Assembly: GCF_024139115.2 (NCBI RefSeq)
Contig: NC_085139.1
Location: forward strand, 6,543,533-6,607,532
Source of the DNA: Armigeres subalbatus
Lineage: Eukaryota; Arthropoda; Insecta; Diptera; Culicidae
Direction of reading: 5' to 3'
DNA: 64,000 nucleotides
Part shown: positions 22,001 through 34,000 of the stretch, in pieces
Position numbering within the stretch: the stretch's first letter is position 1
How the letters are laid out: the number at the start of each line of letters is the position of its first letter
Translations under genes and position numbers: made by a program
Notes under the pieces: generated by a model
The model's input: only the letters and a program-made list of their open reading frames with translations
What the model was told of the DNA's origin: nothing
The model's database searches: none

Positions 22001-22780
22001 CGGTGGTGTTGCGACGTGTTGAGTTGGAGATGCAAGTGCTGCTGGGTAGGGATATGTTTTCAGGGTGGGCTGTGTTCTCATTCAAATCGTACTTGCCAGA
22101 TTCTGCAGGGTGGAAGCCTACCACCTGACCCATTCACAGGACCAGGACGACTGTTGAACGCTGGCTGGATGGTCAGGACTGTGATGGGAGGTTCCGGGAC
22201 TTCCAAAGGACTTATTATCAGGCGTCCCGGTTGTTGAGCTGTTGAGGAAATGTCTTCAGAGCGAGCGGTGTCCTTGATTAGATCGTACTTGCCTGGTAAC
22301 GCGAGCTGGAAGCCCCATCTGCCTGACCCAAACACAGGACCAGGACGGCTGATGTACGTTGGCTTCATTGTCGCGACTGTGATGGGGGGCTCTAGGGCTT
22401 CCAAAGTGCTTTCTGTCATGCGTCCTGGGTGGTGGGAAATTGGAGCTAAATCGGTGATATTGGAGCTGCGGGAGGAAATGTCTTCACCTCGAAGGCCGAA
22501 AGCCCATCGCGTTTGCGGTTCATCGCCCTCACAAGCCATGGGCCGTCCATAACCTCTACCGGCGTAGCCGAGGAGAAGGTTAAGTGACCCACGCTGGCGC
22601 TGCGCACCGAGCTGCCGACTATTGCCTCTGGCCTCCTAGGCGGAGACCTGAACAACCCACCTTTTACGAAGGGGTTGTCGCCTACACTACTACCACTAAT
22701 TGAAGAATTGACTTGCATCCCCTCGGCACGGATCGCTTAACGCCTTGGGATTAGGGGTTAGGGACGATGGTCCCCTTGGC
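19002..22780 (-). pseudogene. Jockey/CR1-group non-LTR retrotransposon, frameshifted
   Basis: The minus strand encodes an endonuclease domain at 22133-21261 (LLYYQNVGGINSSLADYKL, ETWL, VVLGDFN). A linker and reverse transcriptase follow in several frames: 21141-20392 (CGPDNIPSLVLK), 20346-20089 (YTDLSAAFDK), 20092-19703 (GVPQGSHLGPFLF and catalytic YADD) and 19688-19407 (ALYCSIVRPILEYSSAVW). The tail is a TTTA microsatellite at 19004-19026. Frame changes between 21261 and 19400 make it non-autonomous. The upstream ORF1-like part (22718-22078) is degenerate with internal duplication. The 5' limit is approximate; sequence up to the (ACAY)n tract at 23.01 kb may belong to it or to the R1-clade copy. 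Confidence 0.85.
22084..22500 (-). repeat. ~197-bp tandem duplication in the 5' part of the Jockey-type element
   Basis: Two units start near 22085 (AAATCGTACTTGCCAG) and 22281 (AGATCGTACTTGCCTG). They share CACAGGACCAGGACG, GACTGTGATGGGAGG and a GGCGTCCCGG/ATGCGTCCTGG block. A third partial unit covers 22446-22490 (GGAGGAAATGTCTTCA). In translation this gives repeated SRPGPV, PPITV and LPGKYDL motifs. Confidence 0.75.
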
Positions 22781-23010
22781 CGCACCCCCTCACTCTAGCT
22801 GATGTCAGAAGAACAACAGTGCTCAGGCTGCACTACCAGCTAAGTACAAAACCCTTAGCTGGCGGTCGCTTGTCATCGGAAGACCCGTGGAAGCGTGAGA
22901 TTGGAACTTGTGAGGACCAGAGCTGTGTAGGTCGCTCCTTCCCAGATGACAACTCACCAACTCCTTCCCAGACACCATCAACTCACCATTTCGCAGCCCA
23001 AGTCAGTCCG
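22781..23010. other. Unassigned 5' leader-like region of the retrotransposon cluster
   Basis: GC-richer than its right flank and lying between the retroelement coding remnants and the (ACAY)n tract. Probably untranslated leader of one of the two LINEs. No coding motif seen. Confidence 0.35.
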
Positions 23011-23046
23011 TGTGTATGTGTGTATGTATGTGTGTATGTACACACG
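23011..23046. repeat. (TGTGTATG)n, i.e. (ACAY)n microsatellite
   Basis: About 36 bp of alternating TGTG and TATG words; on the minus strand this reads ACAT/ACAC repeats. It marks the right border of the retrotransposon cluster. Confidence 0.8.
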
Positions 23047-24710
23047 AAAACCGAAAAACATTAGCCACTTTTTCATATAGTAATGCTTAACCAATTTTCT
23101 CGCAACAAGTTGCATTCGACGGGGGACGAACCCTTGTCGATCACTATTGAATATAACCACGATCGGTCATTGCGTTCAAAAGTTATGAAGAAAATGGTGT
23201 GTTGATCCATATAAGCTTGGTCGGTTGATTCTCTACACAGCGTTTACAAGAGCCGTAATGCAGGCAATTATTTATGATGTGTATCACACTACGGCGAAAC
23301 CAAACGATTGAATCGAAAAAGGCATCGTCACCGCTAGGTGGATTAATCTGGGTTGTTATTTTCAACTTAGAATTATGCAACTCTCGGTTTGTTTTTTCCA
23401 GAAATATTGAATCATTCTTTTTGTATTATGAGTATTCAAAGAGGATATGTCTATGATCGGAAATAGATATTTCCTCAGAAACATGCCAGTTTTCTATTTA
23501 ATCGGAGAGTACAGAGCTACAATTTGTTAGATCTAAGACCTCTTCTCTAATAGAATTTACGAAATTATCATGTCAAGAAATAAAATTGAGAAGTGACTCA
23601 CCATTTTTGCTGATTCCAGCACTGTGACTGTGTGTTGGGCATTTGCATCACGTCTGATAATTAAAGCCTTTTTTGCAGTAAGAAATTAACGCAGTAGCCT
23701 GGACGAGTTATATTTAAACCTGAGATTTTTTGACAATATATTTAATAATAATGAAACTTATTTGCTGGTTCCTCCAACTTCTTACCATATACTTCTTCTT
23801 TTTTCTAAAATATCTTAAGCTAGATCGTTGACCTACAAAATGTCGCTTGAGAAGTTCAGTTCAAGGATGTTGACCTTCGTCAGTTTTTCTTCAAATGGAT
23901 TTGTAATTATGTTCATACTATTCCGTCACCTTGCTCGTTAATTGTCAAGCAAAAAAAATCAAAAGTGAGAAATTGTTACGCGAAAAAAGAAGCACTAACA
24001 TAGATTCAAATGCGGAACCGCGTAATCAACAGCACGTCACACTATTTCATCATAGTAGGCCTTCTTGTTCCTCTCCAAGGCTGCTACGCCGTCTACCTAA
24101 TGTGACATAAACGGGTAAAACAGACAATACACATTTTTACACAATTTACCCACAAAAAAGAGCGGGCCGTAATTCAAATTAAACGCACATGTGCAGGAGT
24201 AAGCCTAAGAACATCCATTTGGATACCTTACATTGCATTGGAAGAGACATACAGGCCTACCGGCGGCGACTTGCGACAACAGTTCATCTCCAGCAAACGC
24301 GGTAAGTGATGGCAAATTTCACGCAAGAAGGATTCCCGCCCGGCTGAAACGGCGAGTCGCCTACTGCGACGGAAATTTTCTTCGGCAGGTCTACCAACAC
24401 ACCGAAGCCTGGGTTCCAATACCAACAGGTTTCATTACCTACCGACCAACTTCCACGGGATGGCGGGCGGGAAAATGACGGGGTTGGCGAAAGATGGTCT
24501 ATTGTTCAAATCTTGCAAACTGTGACATGATTTCCTTATAAAATGTTCCGTGATTATGGAACTGGATTCATTGCAGTTGGTGCGTTCGGTTTGGTTACAT
24601 TTGAGGAAGATTGTTTTAGTTTGCGGAGGTTGAAAAGTTATAAAGTTTGTATGTGGCAAAGACCAGTTGTGTAGAATTCTAAATACTGATTCTGTTCTTC
24701 TCCAGTTTTC
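23047..24710. other. Intergenic, with probable 5' UTR intron end of the next gene
   Basis: No supported coding region. GAGCGGGCCG and other GC-rich islands occur at 24160-24480, with an open frame (24233-24478) that has no recognised domain. The right end carries an acceptor (TCTGTTCTTCTCCAG, AG at 24704-24705) five bases before the next ATG, implying an upstream non-coding exon. Confidence 0.4.
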
Positions 24711-26693
24711 ATGTCAGTGAAAATGTTCAGCAAAAATGTGGTCGTGTTTGTGGTGGTCGCCTTAACTGGAATCGAATGCGCCTATGCTCAGAGGTAGGAA
24801 ATATGCGCCTATGCCGAAAATATGCGAAATTTCTCTTACAAAAAGTTGAATTATTATGTCATTAGCTGCCAAGCAAACAATGTAGTGAAATATGTAGTGA
24901 TTGAGGATCAAAAACACAAAACAAGCATTGCATAGAAATGTGATGGAATAGTGAAAAGTGTATATGGCTGTAGGAGAAGCTAGATGAATATTTGTGGATC
25001 AAGCAAGTGATATTGGTGTTACACAATTTTTAATCCAATTTTATTTCGACGGAAAGCTGTTTATTCAGTGAATAAACTCATCGGGTCTAAACACAAGTCC
25101 TTATACCGTTAAACAGCAGAAATTGGTGAAAATTAAAAACAGTATCGATGATTTGTCCATGCTTGTATGTGTACAAGTTGTGATCGATCAACGGTCTCGT
25201 AGTTTAGTGCATACAGCGCTTGTCTAATGGACAGGAGAAGTGGGATCAAATCCCATTCGTTGCTTCAGTAATTTATTCATCTTATTAAAGTTTGATTTGA
25301 CCTACACATTTATTTTCAGGCGCAGTTCCCCAATGTCAACTTTTTTTTTTTCTTTTTTTGATTTACGTATTTTGTTATATTTCGCCAATTAAGGCTGGTT
25401 TACTTTTTATTTTGAACACTTATTTCGAATGAGTGTCCTATTCTATGTGCCCATGCCAAATATTTGGGTGCCTTCAGAGGAAGATGGGGAGACTTGATCG
25501 CCCCCTGTTTACCGAGAACCAAAGTAGTTTTGTTCTAGCGTATTTTTAGTACAGATTCGCTAATCAAATGATCGCTATGTGGTGAGTTATTTTTTAAATT
25601 TACAACCGTATTTATTCTGGAGAACGGTTTGTGTGTTTTGACCCTTCTGAAGATTTTTTTAGTGGCCACGCAAAATGTGATCAACTTATCCTTGTTGCAT
25701 AAATATGGGGACATTTGATCCCTCATTAGCCATACAAAATGTGAATGATCTTATTTATAAAAATGTCAACATTCCATTACTATTTAAAGATACTTGTATT
25801 AAAGGTTTTGCATCAATTTATAAAAAAAATACAAATTCGTTCTCAGGCCTCAATTTTTTTGTAGATTTGACCGATTAGATGAAGGGTTGGCTTGAAAAAA
25901 TATGTATTGCGTAGATATCATAGAAAGGGGATTCGTAATGCAAGCTCCGCATTGGAATCGCATTGGAATAATAATTTGATTCGATGTGTTTGAATTATTT
26001 TCAATACCTCCTGTGTAGCAACAACTGGCGCCGGCCGAACGAAACCAACTACTCCGAAGCGTCGGCAACGAACGATCGTACTCAGCGGCTCGGCCTCACC
26101 ACCGGCTACGGGGGCGGACTGAATGGGTACGGTTACTCCAGCTCGGGCGTTGGAGGTTACGCACCGCTCAAGATCGACCTGGGTGGCGTCGTCCTGGGAA
26201 CGTTGGTTGGTATCGGGGCTCTGCTGATCCTGCCCAAGCTGGTGACGGCCTTCGGTGGTGGAGGCTACGGTGGAGGTCACTACCGTAGCGAGAACGGAGA
26301 CGGAGACTTCAGCCAGCTGTTGAACAAAGTCGATGACATGTTGGCTCAGAACAACATCGATTCGGGTTCCTGCATGCAGAAGGCCATCTGTACGTACGTA
26401 CAGAAGTCCGACTACCACATGCAGGTCGGAACCGCCGATCAAGTTGAGCATATGATCTTGGCGCTGGCAGAGTAAGTTCATTGAAATTGATATTTGATGG
26501 AAATTTCTAAAACTCCGATCTTTTCAGAAACTCTCTTGTGGACTACATGTTGGATGGAACCGCAATCAAGGAAGCGATCAAGAACGGCAAAGCTCAGAGC
26601 CGATCCTGTGACGAAATCTACAAATCTTGCCCTCTGGATCGGCAATCCGCACTGCAGGTGTTCAAAAAAATGTTCCCCATGGGCGGGAATTAA
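24711..26693 (+). CDS. Secreted/membrane glycine-rich protein with CX5C...CX6C pattern (DM4/12-like)
   Basis: Three exons (24711-24793, 26019-26471, 26528-26693) join with GT-AG introns of 1225 and 56 bp, both phase 2, to give 233 residues. Exon 1 encodes a signal peptide (VVVFVVVALTGIECAYAQ). Exon 2 has a glycine/tyrosine-rich stretch, a membrane-like segment (LGGVVLGTLVGIGALLILPK), a second glycine-rich stretch and C-MQKAI-C. Exon 3 holds DGTAIKEAI and C-DEIYKS-C and ends with TAA 26691-26693. The same order and cysteine spacing occur in the minus-strand gene at 3862-7613, so these are paralogues on opposite strands. Likely secreted or inserted in a membrane; role unknown. DM4/12-like assignment is tentative. 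ATG 24711 is used because it is the first after the acceptor; an ATG four codons later is possible. Confidence 0.85.
25194..25262 (+). repeat. tRNA-like sequence in the intron (degenerate tRNA or SINE head)
   Basis: An A-box-like TAGTTTAGTGCA, an anticodon-arm-like CTTGT-CTAATGG-ACAGG (7-nt loop, AAT in anticodon position) and a B-box arm GTGGGATCAAATCCCAT are in proper order. The acceptor stem does not pair (GGTCTCG against the 3' side), and the B box departs from GGTTCGA. It is therefore not a functional tRNA gene; more likely a tRNA-derived repeat. Confidence 0.5.
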
Positions 26694-27630
26694 AACACCC
26701 TCGATCAACACTCTTCGCTTATAATACTTGACAACACCCTCTTTCTTGAAAAACTTAGTACATATCGCCACAACTGTGCCGTATTTGACGAACCACGAAC
26801 CCCTCATTCCGAATGAAATTTTGCCACACGCCTACTATGTTTCCATGAATGTGGCTCTGCTGTAGCACACGCGACGCGTTTAGTGAATCATCGCCGTTTG
26901 TCGTGAGTCTCCATTTTGCATATCTGAAGCGTGACACGCAGCCGATCATCTCAGCGGATAGCGCCGCGGCCAAGAATAGGTTGAAATCAAAAGTAATATT
27001 CACAAGCATCACAAGGAGGTGGCAAATACTCAACCTGATTCCAAAAAAGCGCTGATGGCCCGCAGTCATCGTCCGCAAGCGAGTGGTTCTATTTCGGGAA
27101 AATTCCAACACAAATAACACACCGCACCCACCACCACCGCCACCGACTGATCGTCCAACGGGGCCGCGTTTCGAGGTTAAATATTTAGTGTGTAGCTCAC
27201 CCACTGCTAAAAGAGGCGGTAAATCAACATCGCGTTTTGGGGAATGGCAACTGTTTACAACAGAAAATTTTAATTTTTCGGGAATGCGGGAAATAACGAC
27301 GTCGCAAAAGAATGACACGTTCAGTAACGAATGCACTCTTTGCAATAGCTATAATTTTTATGATGCTTTTGTTTCCGGTTTGCCAGTTGTTCTACTTTCT
27401 ATCGCTTGCAAATCATAAATTGAATAAAAAAAAACAAACACCAAAAAAAATGTTTATGAAGGGGACTCAATTTTAGTACTGTAAGAATTGAATGTGAGGA
27501 AGACCAGTGTAAATAAATATGCTTTAATGCGATAAACGAGCAAACATGAATTCAAGTCTGCTGTGATATTTTTGTTGGATGACAGAATACCAAGAAACGA
27601 CGTCATATTTCCAATAAATCTGACTAAGCT
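26694..27630. other. 3' UTR and intergenic spacer up to the LTR element
   Basis: An AATAAA at 27422-27427 followed by an A-run (27428-27450) could be the polyadenylation site of the preceding gene, giving a long 3' UTR. The open frames at 26755-27345 (minus) and 27083-27418 (plus) have no domain. A CCACC/GCCACC simple stretch lies near 27124-27146. Confidence 0.35.
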
Positions 27631-29166
27631 TGTTGTGAAACGACCTCTGCTGGGATCAAAAGCATTGGTCGGCTCGGCTAACTAACATCGAACGCCACAA
27701 AATAAGCTCAACAACGAAACATATACATGATACACACATTTATTGAGCTAGCATGCCCTTTCTTAGGAAAAAATCATTGCCCTAACTCCTATTCTCAGCC
27801 CTAGCTAAACCATGGTTTTTACTCACGCTACAGAGGCACACATCCGCGCCACCCTCATCATGCTGTGGTTATTCGTGCCCGGATTTCGCACCATCCTGGG
27901 CTGAACTATCCGAGCTTACCGACGTTCAATTTTACTGCTCTTGCCGATTGGCGAGTTCGTCACGCAATAGCTTGTCACCAGCCGCCTGGTCGCAACAATT
28001 ATCCCGTCTCCGATTGAGTGATGCGGCTATCGTTGCCCCGAACACTGCTGAACCTTGCGAAGCCCAGTGTTGCAGTTGCTCGCTGCGGAATTCTCGGTTG
28101 TTGCACGAGTTCGCCTCCCGGGACTTGACCCCTCCGTCCGGCAGATCCGTCCGACCCCTCCGTCCGGCAGCAATCAACCCGAAGAGAATATCTGCTCAAT
28201 CGTGATCAGCAGTCCATAAAAAAAAAGCCCTGTGATTCGAAGAATTTCTTTAGATTCCTTATCTATTTTGCAACCAGATCACACTTACTTCTAGTGAAGG
28301 CTTTCTTCGTGATTTTCCGCACCAATCCGGTATCGTCTCGACCGAGTCAACTGATTCCGTTGGATTCGTTGACTCCCAGGATCGCACTGCTGTTTTGTGG
28401 AGAAGAATCGAATTAATTGAAGGCCACATTCGGATTATTCCTTCATTCTTACCGGAATGTTTGCTTTCAGTCGGCAATTCCCACGCTCCTCCGGCGTGTT
28501 TCCTTGCGAATTGTGCTTTTGCAAGTACTTTCCCGAAATTCTCGAACTGCAATCTCCCGACACGAGACGAATATCTGTTTGTGTGTAGCGAAGAAAGTTA
28601 AACACTTTTCGTGAGATTTTCTTTTGTTTGTCTTACCGGGTTTTATTCCTCCAACGGGCCCGTTTTTGACTAATACGTGGCTCCACGAACAACCCGTCAG
28701 TGTCCCGACGCGGGGTTCTAAGATTTTGCGCTTTTGTCCGTCGCTACGATGCCACTACGAAGGCAATCTTTTGGTGAAGTTCCACTATCACTACGCGGCT
28801 TACAAATTTCCGACTGTATGGCGACCACGATTTTGCGGTGAGATTTTTCCGTCACTGCAGCAGCACCGGTGGCACCTTTTTTCACCCGCGAAGCAACACG
28901 AACAGTGGTGCAAGTGCGGACAACGAACGGATGTGAGAAACGCTGTAACTAATTCTCGTTTTACCCATATGGCGGCGAATCGGAATGACAGAAGTAATCG
29001 TTGCTTGCGGCTGCGATCTTTTAAATTGGCAGTTGACGCTTAGGGTGATCCCAGATTTGCGAACAGCTTGTTGCTTTTTGTATTCGATGGTGCATGTAGC
29101 TTTACGAGTTGTTTAATTGGGATGTTTTACTTCCTTAGGGCAGCATCAAATAAACTTAACGTAACA
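27631..29166 (-). repeat. 3' LTR of the gypsy element
   Basis: 1536 bp, nearly identical to 36294-37826. Differences seen include an extra A near 27774, an extra C in GACCCCTCCG near 28127, AC instead of GG near 28922 and an extra T near 29075. Open frames inside it (for example 28624-29043) recur in the other LTR and are not genes. Confidence 0.96.
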
Positions 29167-29186
29167 CAACCATACCACAGGCGCAA

Positions 29187-29225
29187 AGTTTTTTGTGAGC
29201 GCTGACGGGCAGCTCACAAAAAACT
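29187..29225. repeat. Perfect 14-bp inverted repeat inside the 3' end of the gypsy element
   Basis: AGTTTTTTGTGAGC at 29187-29200 and its exact complement GCTCACAAAAAACT at 29212-29225 are separated by 11 bp. It lies 21 bp inside the 3' LTR, where a polypurine tract would be expected. The immediate LTR flank (minus GTGGTATGGTTG) is only weakly purine-rich. Confidence 0.9.
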
Positions 29226-31010
29226 CTTAGACTCACTTCCTCAAGAAATCGCAGAGAGACAGAGCAGATCAAACGTCATCGACTTAAGCAGACCTTAAGA
29301 TTTAAACAACTACAACATAACTAACATATGCAAGCATTCTTACTTGCCAGATCCATAAGCTCAAACATAATCAAAACAAACATAACGGCAGCGAGTCCTG
29401 CCAGAGGTGATCTGAACGCTCACTAATGAGCAAAAGTCTCTGCGCTTTTCTTGTCCCATCATCTGTGCTATGCCGACCCTGTGGCAAAACACTCAAACTT
29501 GATCTACACTAGTTTTAGAGGCTACAATAAAACTAGAGATCTTACATGTAACAAAATGTACAAACTAAAGTTGGCTAATAAAAGAACGAGTACAGCGGAT
29601 ACTGACTGCTACGTTTGAGAAAAGGAAACATTTCCGAATCCTAAATCACTACGAGCCCAATAGGAGGTTTTACCGCGCCCCCCGGTCGCGTTGCTTCGGT
29701 AGAGTTTTTCGTAGTGACCCCCATGTAACAGACTACCACTGCGTTCTAGACCCACGCCTGTATCAGTCAATGTCGCTCAGACGGATTTGCACCTTTGTCG
29801 CTAACTTGCCTTCTCGGAAGATTGTTGTTGTGTAGGCAATGCTGCTTGTACGCCGGCTCCAGTCGGCTGAACGCTGATCGATGTTTTTTCGGATGATGTG
29901 GTAGTGACCGTGTTTGCAGCTGTATCTGATGTGGTGGTCGACTTGATGGCAAGGATGGCGAGGTTTCGTTTCTTGTCGTTGGTCCTCTAGCCTTTTCCGT
30001 ATATCGTGTTTTAGTGGCGGTTTCGCTCGTCGTTGACAGCTCCTTGCTTCTGCTGCTGTTTGCATAGCTTGCTTGGTTGTCAATGGCATTTGGAGCCTCC
30101 ATACTAGTTTTCATGGTCCCAACCTCCCGCGCCGCCTGTCAGATGTAGCGACTCTGCTTTCTCGGCCGCGCCGACTCTGTTGTTGGTACTTGGGGCCTCC
30201 GTACTAACTTTGAGGGTTCCAATCTCTCGCGCCTGCCCTAGGCTTCCTACGAAGCCAGCCAGTACTGCCAGCTGATATCCCGCTGCGCCTGATAGTGGCC
30301 GTAAGCATCAACTCCGCGCTGGATCGATTTTTGGTCGTCAACTCCGGGTCTCCACTCCTCCTATCCAAGACACTAACTGGTGCACTGCAGAGATCCCTAA
30401 GTCCCGTTTCCAGAATCGAAGGGTACGATTTCTCCCGTATCGTGAACGGCAAACGGTCCATCCCCTGGCGCGATGGAAATGGGCGGTGGACCGCAATTTG
30501 GCTTGTTTCTCAGTGGTATCTGGAGCCTCTTACTTCCAAACTCAAGAGTTCCAGTCTCCCTTGCCTGTGGTAGGCCGATTGGCCTTGGTGTTGTTTGGTG
30601 TAATGATCGCATAGCGTATGTTGTTTTCCGATGAAGGTTGTGGTTGGCAGCGATTGCTGCGTACATAGCTGAAGGAGTGTCAAGGTGGAGAGGTAGTTTT
30701 ATTGTAATGTTGTTGCTCATCACACCTGACTGACGCCTTGCTGGGACGTTTGTCGTGTTGATGCCGCTGAACGGTGAAGTTTGATTCCGGTGGCGAGAAT
30801 TGAATTCTGCGTGGAGCAGCACCGTCTAGGTCCTCCGTGTTTCCGGAGCATGTCGGCCTATTATTTCACTGTGTACCTTCTGCTTCCCTTGGGTGTTGTC
30901 TCCTCGTTCTGCACCGTTGAATCTTGACTGCCTTGCGTATTTTGTTGATTCTCCGTGGATCATCTGTTGTTGACAGCTTTTGCTGTTTACATAGCTTGTT
31001 AATTACTGCA
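29226..31010 (-). other. Long 3' region of the gypsy element, no env recognised
   Basis: Short minus-strand frames (for example 30822-30397 and 30114-29767) are basic, threonine/serine/proline-rich and lack signal peptide, furin site or membrane segments expected of an envelope. Three diverged copies of a GGAGCCTCC-led block (about 30088-30130, 30189-30234 and 30518-30562) are visible. Probably a non-coding or decayed accessory region. Confidence 0.6.
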
Positions 31011-34000
31011 CTAGTCGGGTTTAATGTCCTTGGCGTGGTACTGACCACGCTTGCCATTCCGTACGTCCTCCAGCATGTATAGATTGCTTCCGATAATCTT
31101 GATTACTGTAGCTGGAACGAACTTGGAATCGAGCTTGCGATTAATGTAATCCACCTTGGATGACTGTGTGAAGGTTCTTCGCCAGACGAGATCACCGACC
31201 TTGAACGTGATGTTCCGTGTCCTCAGGTTGTAACTCTGCTTGGTTTTCTCGTGGTTGTTCTTGATTCGTTGGATGATGAATTCTTGGATTCGGTGAATCG
31301 CTGAGAGACGAACGTCTTGATCTACCTTGGGATCATCTTGCGTATTCAACTCCTGCTGAGTGTATAGATCGGTGTGCAATATCAGCTCCCTGCCGAAGTT
31401 GGCGTAATGCAGACTGACACCGGTGGCTTCGTGTTTTGCTCCATTTATAGCTGCGACGATTGCTTGCAGGTTCTCATCCCACCCTCGGTGGACTTCATCC
31501 AGGAGAGCACATATGCACGTGATTAGTACGCGGTTCACTCTTTCGGCATTGTTCACCATCGGACAGTAGAACGCGGTCTTCATGTGAATGATGTTGTGCT
31601 TGGATATTAAAGCTTTGAAAGCTGCCGATAGAAACTGCTTTCCATTGTCTGAAAGGATGATCCGTGGCCGCGAGTATCGAAGGAAAACTTGTTTTTCCAG
31701 AAATTCCACCATTTTGAGCGAGTCTGCTGACCTCATTGGATGAACGATGACGTATTTTGTTACCCAGTCCACTACGACGAGCATCACCGTGTTCCCGATG
31801 CGTGAGCGAGTGAACGGACCGACGAAGTCAATTGATACTAATTCCCACGGCACGCGAGCCGGCTTGAGACCTCCCATGTTTGGCATCATCGCTTTATTTG
31901 GGGCTTTGCTTGCTTTACAAGTTTCACAGCTTCTAACATACCGAGCCACGTCTTCAATCATCTTGGGCCAGTAGAAGTGGTGTTGGATCTTCTGCCATGT
32001 TTTCTGGAAACCTAGATGCGCTCCTGAAGTTGAATCGTGGAACTTCGCAATTACTTCTGCTCGCTGATTGAGTGGCACAACCTTCTTCCACTTATGCTCT
32101 ACTGCTCCTTCTTGGTTCTTGCAACTGCAGTTCTTGTAGAGTTCTTGGTTCACCACGCGGAAATCCGGGAATTTGCCACCCTCTTGCTGTACTCGTTGAA
32201 CCAACCGCTGATACCACTGATCGACCGAAGCATCAACCGAAAACACTAGTGCGTTTACAATTCTCGACAGTGCGTCTGGAACTGTGTTTATTACTCCCTT
32301 CCGGTATTTGATATCAAAATCGAATGCGTTAAGTCTCAGTATCCAGCGACTCATGAGCGCCGTCGGGTTCTTCATGGACTTGAGATAGCTTAACGCCGAG
32401 TGATCGCAGTGCACCGTAAACTTTGTTCCTTCCACATATGCTCTGAACTTCTCAATCGCTCTGATAACGGCGAGGCACTCCCGCTCGGTTACTGAGTATT
32501 TTCTCTCGGAGGATGATAGCTTTTGCGAGAAATATGCTATGGGGTGTTCTTCTCCGTCAGTTTCCTGGGTCAAAACAGCACCTATCGCCACGTCGCTAGC
32601 GTCACAGGCGATGGCGAATGGCTTGCAGTGATCGGGCATCGCTAGAACTGGTGCCGATACGAGAGCTGATTTGAGCTTCAGAAATGCTTCGTCCGCTTCG
32701 CTTGTCCAGCGAAACTTCGCTTTTGTCTTTGTTAGCTCCGTGAGAGGAACTGCGATTCTCGAGAAGTTCGCTATGAACCTGCGATACCAGTTCGACATGC
32801 CCAGAAACCGTTGCACCTCCTTCCTGCACTGCGGAACTGGAAACCGAACTATGCACTCAATCTTCTCCTGGTCGACGTTCCATCCACTTTGATTGAGCAC
32901 GTACCCCAGGTACTTCATCTCTTCCAAACAAAACTTTGATTTATCGGCGGAGATAGTCAGTCCCGCATCCTTCAAACGTTGGGCGACCTTCTCCAGCATC
33001 TTAATGTGATCATCGAAAGCACGGGAACAGATGATGATGTCATCGAGGTAATGAAACACATGGGGCTCCAAGTCAGCGAACAAGTGGGTCATGAGACGCG
33101 CCAGAGCCTGGCTCGCCGTGCACAGACCAAACGGCACGACCTTAAACTGGAAGTGACCTCTCTGTGGCACCGTAAACGCTGTGACTGGACGAGAACTGGC
33201 TTCCAGCGGTAGCTGCCAGAAGGCATCTTTCAGGTCGATCGCTGAGATGTATGTGCAACCACTGAGATTATTCATGATCGCAGATATCTGAGGTATTGGA
33301 TACCCTTCGTTTACCATCACCGAGTTGAGGTGACGCGCGTCTAGGCATACTCGATATTGACCCGTTTTCTTTTTCACGGCTACTAACGGATTATTCCACG
33401 GCGAGAATAGTGCCTCTTCAATCACGTCGAGTTCCAGCATACGGTCGATCTCTTTGTTCACTTCATCTAGCACGTACTTCGACATCGGGTAGTAGCGTTG
33501 TTTCCGCGGTTTTGCGTCTCCTATGTCGATGCGGTGGGTATAGCGATCCGTTCTGCCCAGCTTTCCGGGTTCTGCTTTCGGGAATTTACTTATTGCTTCC
33601 TGGAGTCGAGTGTGCTCTTCCGTGCGTAACTCCTTTGTCGCTTCCTGTTTTGACTTCTCTTCCTTCTCGTCTTGCAGAGTCATGGTACAACATATAGGCT
33701 TGATGCCGAAAGTGTTCCAGAAGTTCATTCCGAAAATCACACACGTCGGCAAAGTTGGGAGTAGCAACATGGTGACGACTTCGTTCTTATTGTTGTATGC
33801 TACCGGTAGCCGAGTGTAGGACTGTATCCTGTGCTCGGTGCCGTCGGCTGTTCGTATTCCTCCTTCAAGTGCTGTTTTCTGTAGTCCTAACTCCTGTGCT
33901 AACCTCGTGTGATCGCCTCCTAGGATGGAGCAGTTGGCGCCACTATCGAGTAACCCTGTAATCTGCCTGCCGAGAACTTCTACTACTGCGTGAGGGCGAT

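Noticed and set aside
24233..24478. Plus ORF with an apparent splice donor (GCGGTAAGTG near 24299)
   Set aside because: A donor alone, without a recognised product or matching acceptor, is insufficient.
25194..25262. Functional tRNA-Ile(AAT) gene
   Set aside because: Acceptor stem does not pair and the B box is off consensus; treated as a tRNA-derived repeat.
28624..29043. 139-residue plus-strand ORF duplicated at 37285-37704
   Set aside because: Both copies lie in the LTRs, antisense to the element; duplication is explained by the LTR pair and no domain is visible.
29767..30822. Envelope gene of the gypsy element
   Set aside because: No signal peptide, cleavage site or membrane segment, and the frames are short and basic.
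33410..33697. Plus-strand ORFs across the gypsy pol region
   Set aside because: Antisense shadows of a 1045-residue frame with all retroelement motifs.
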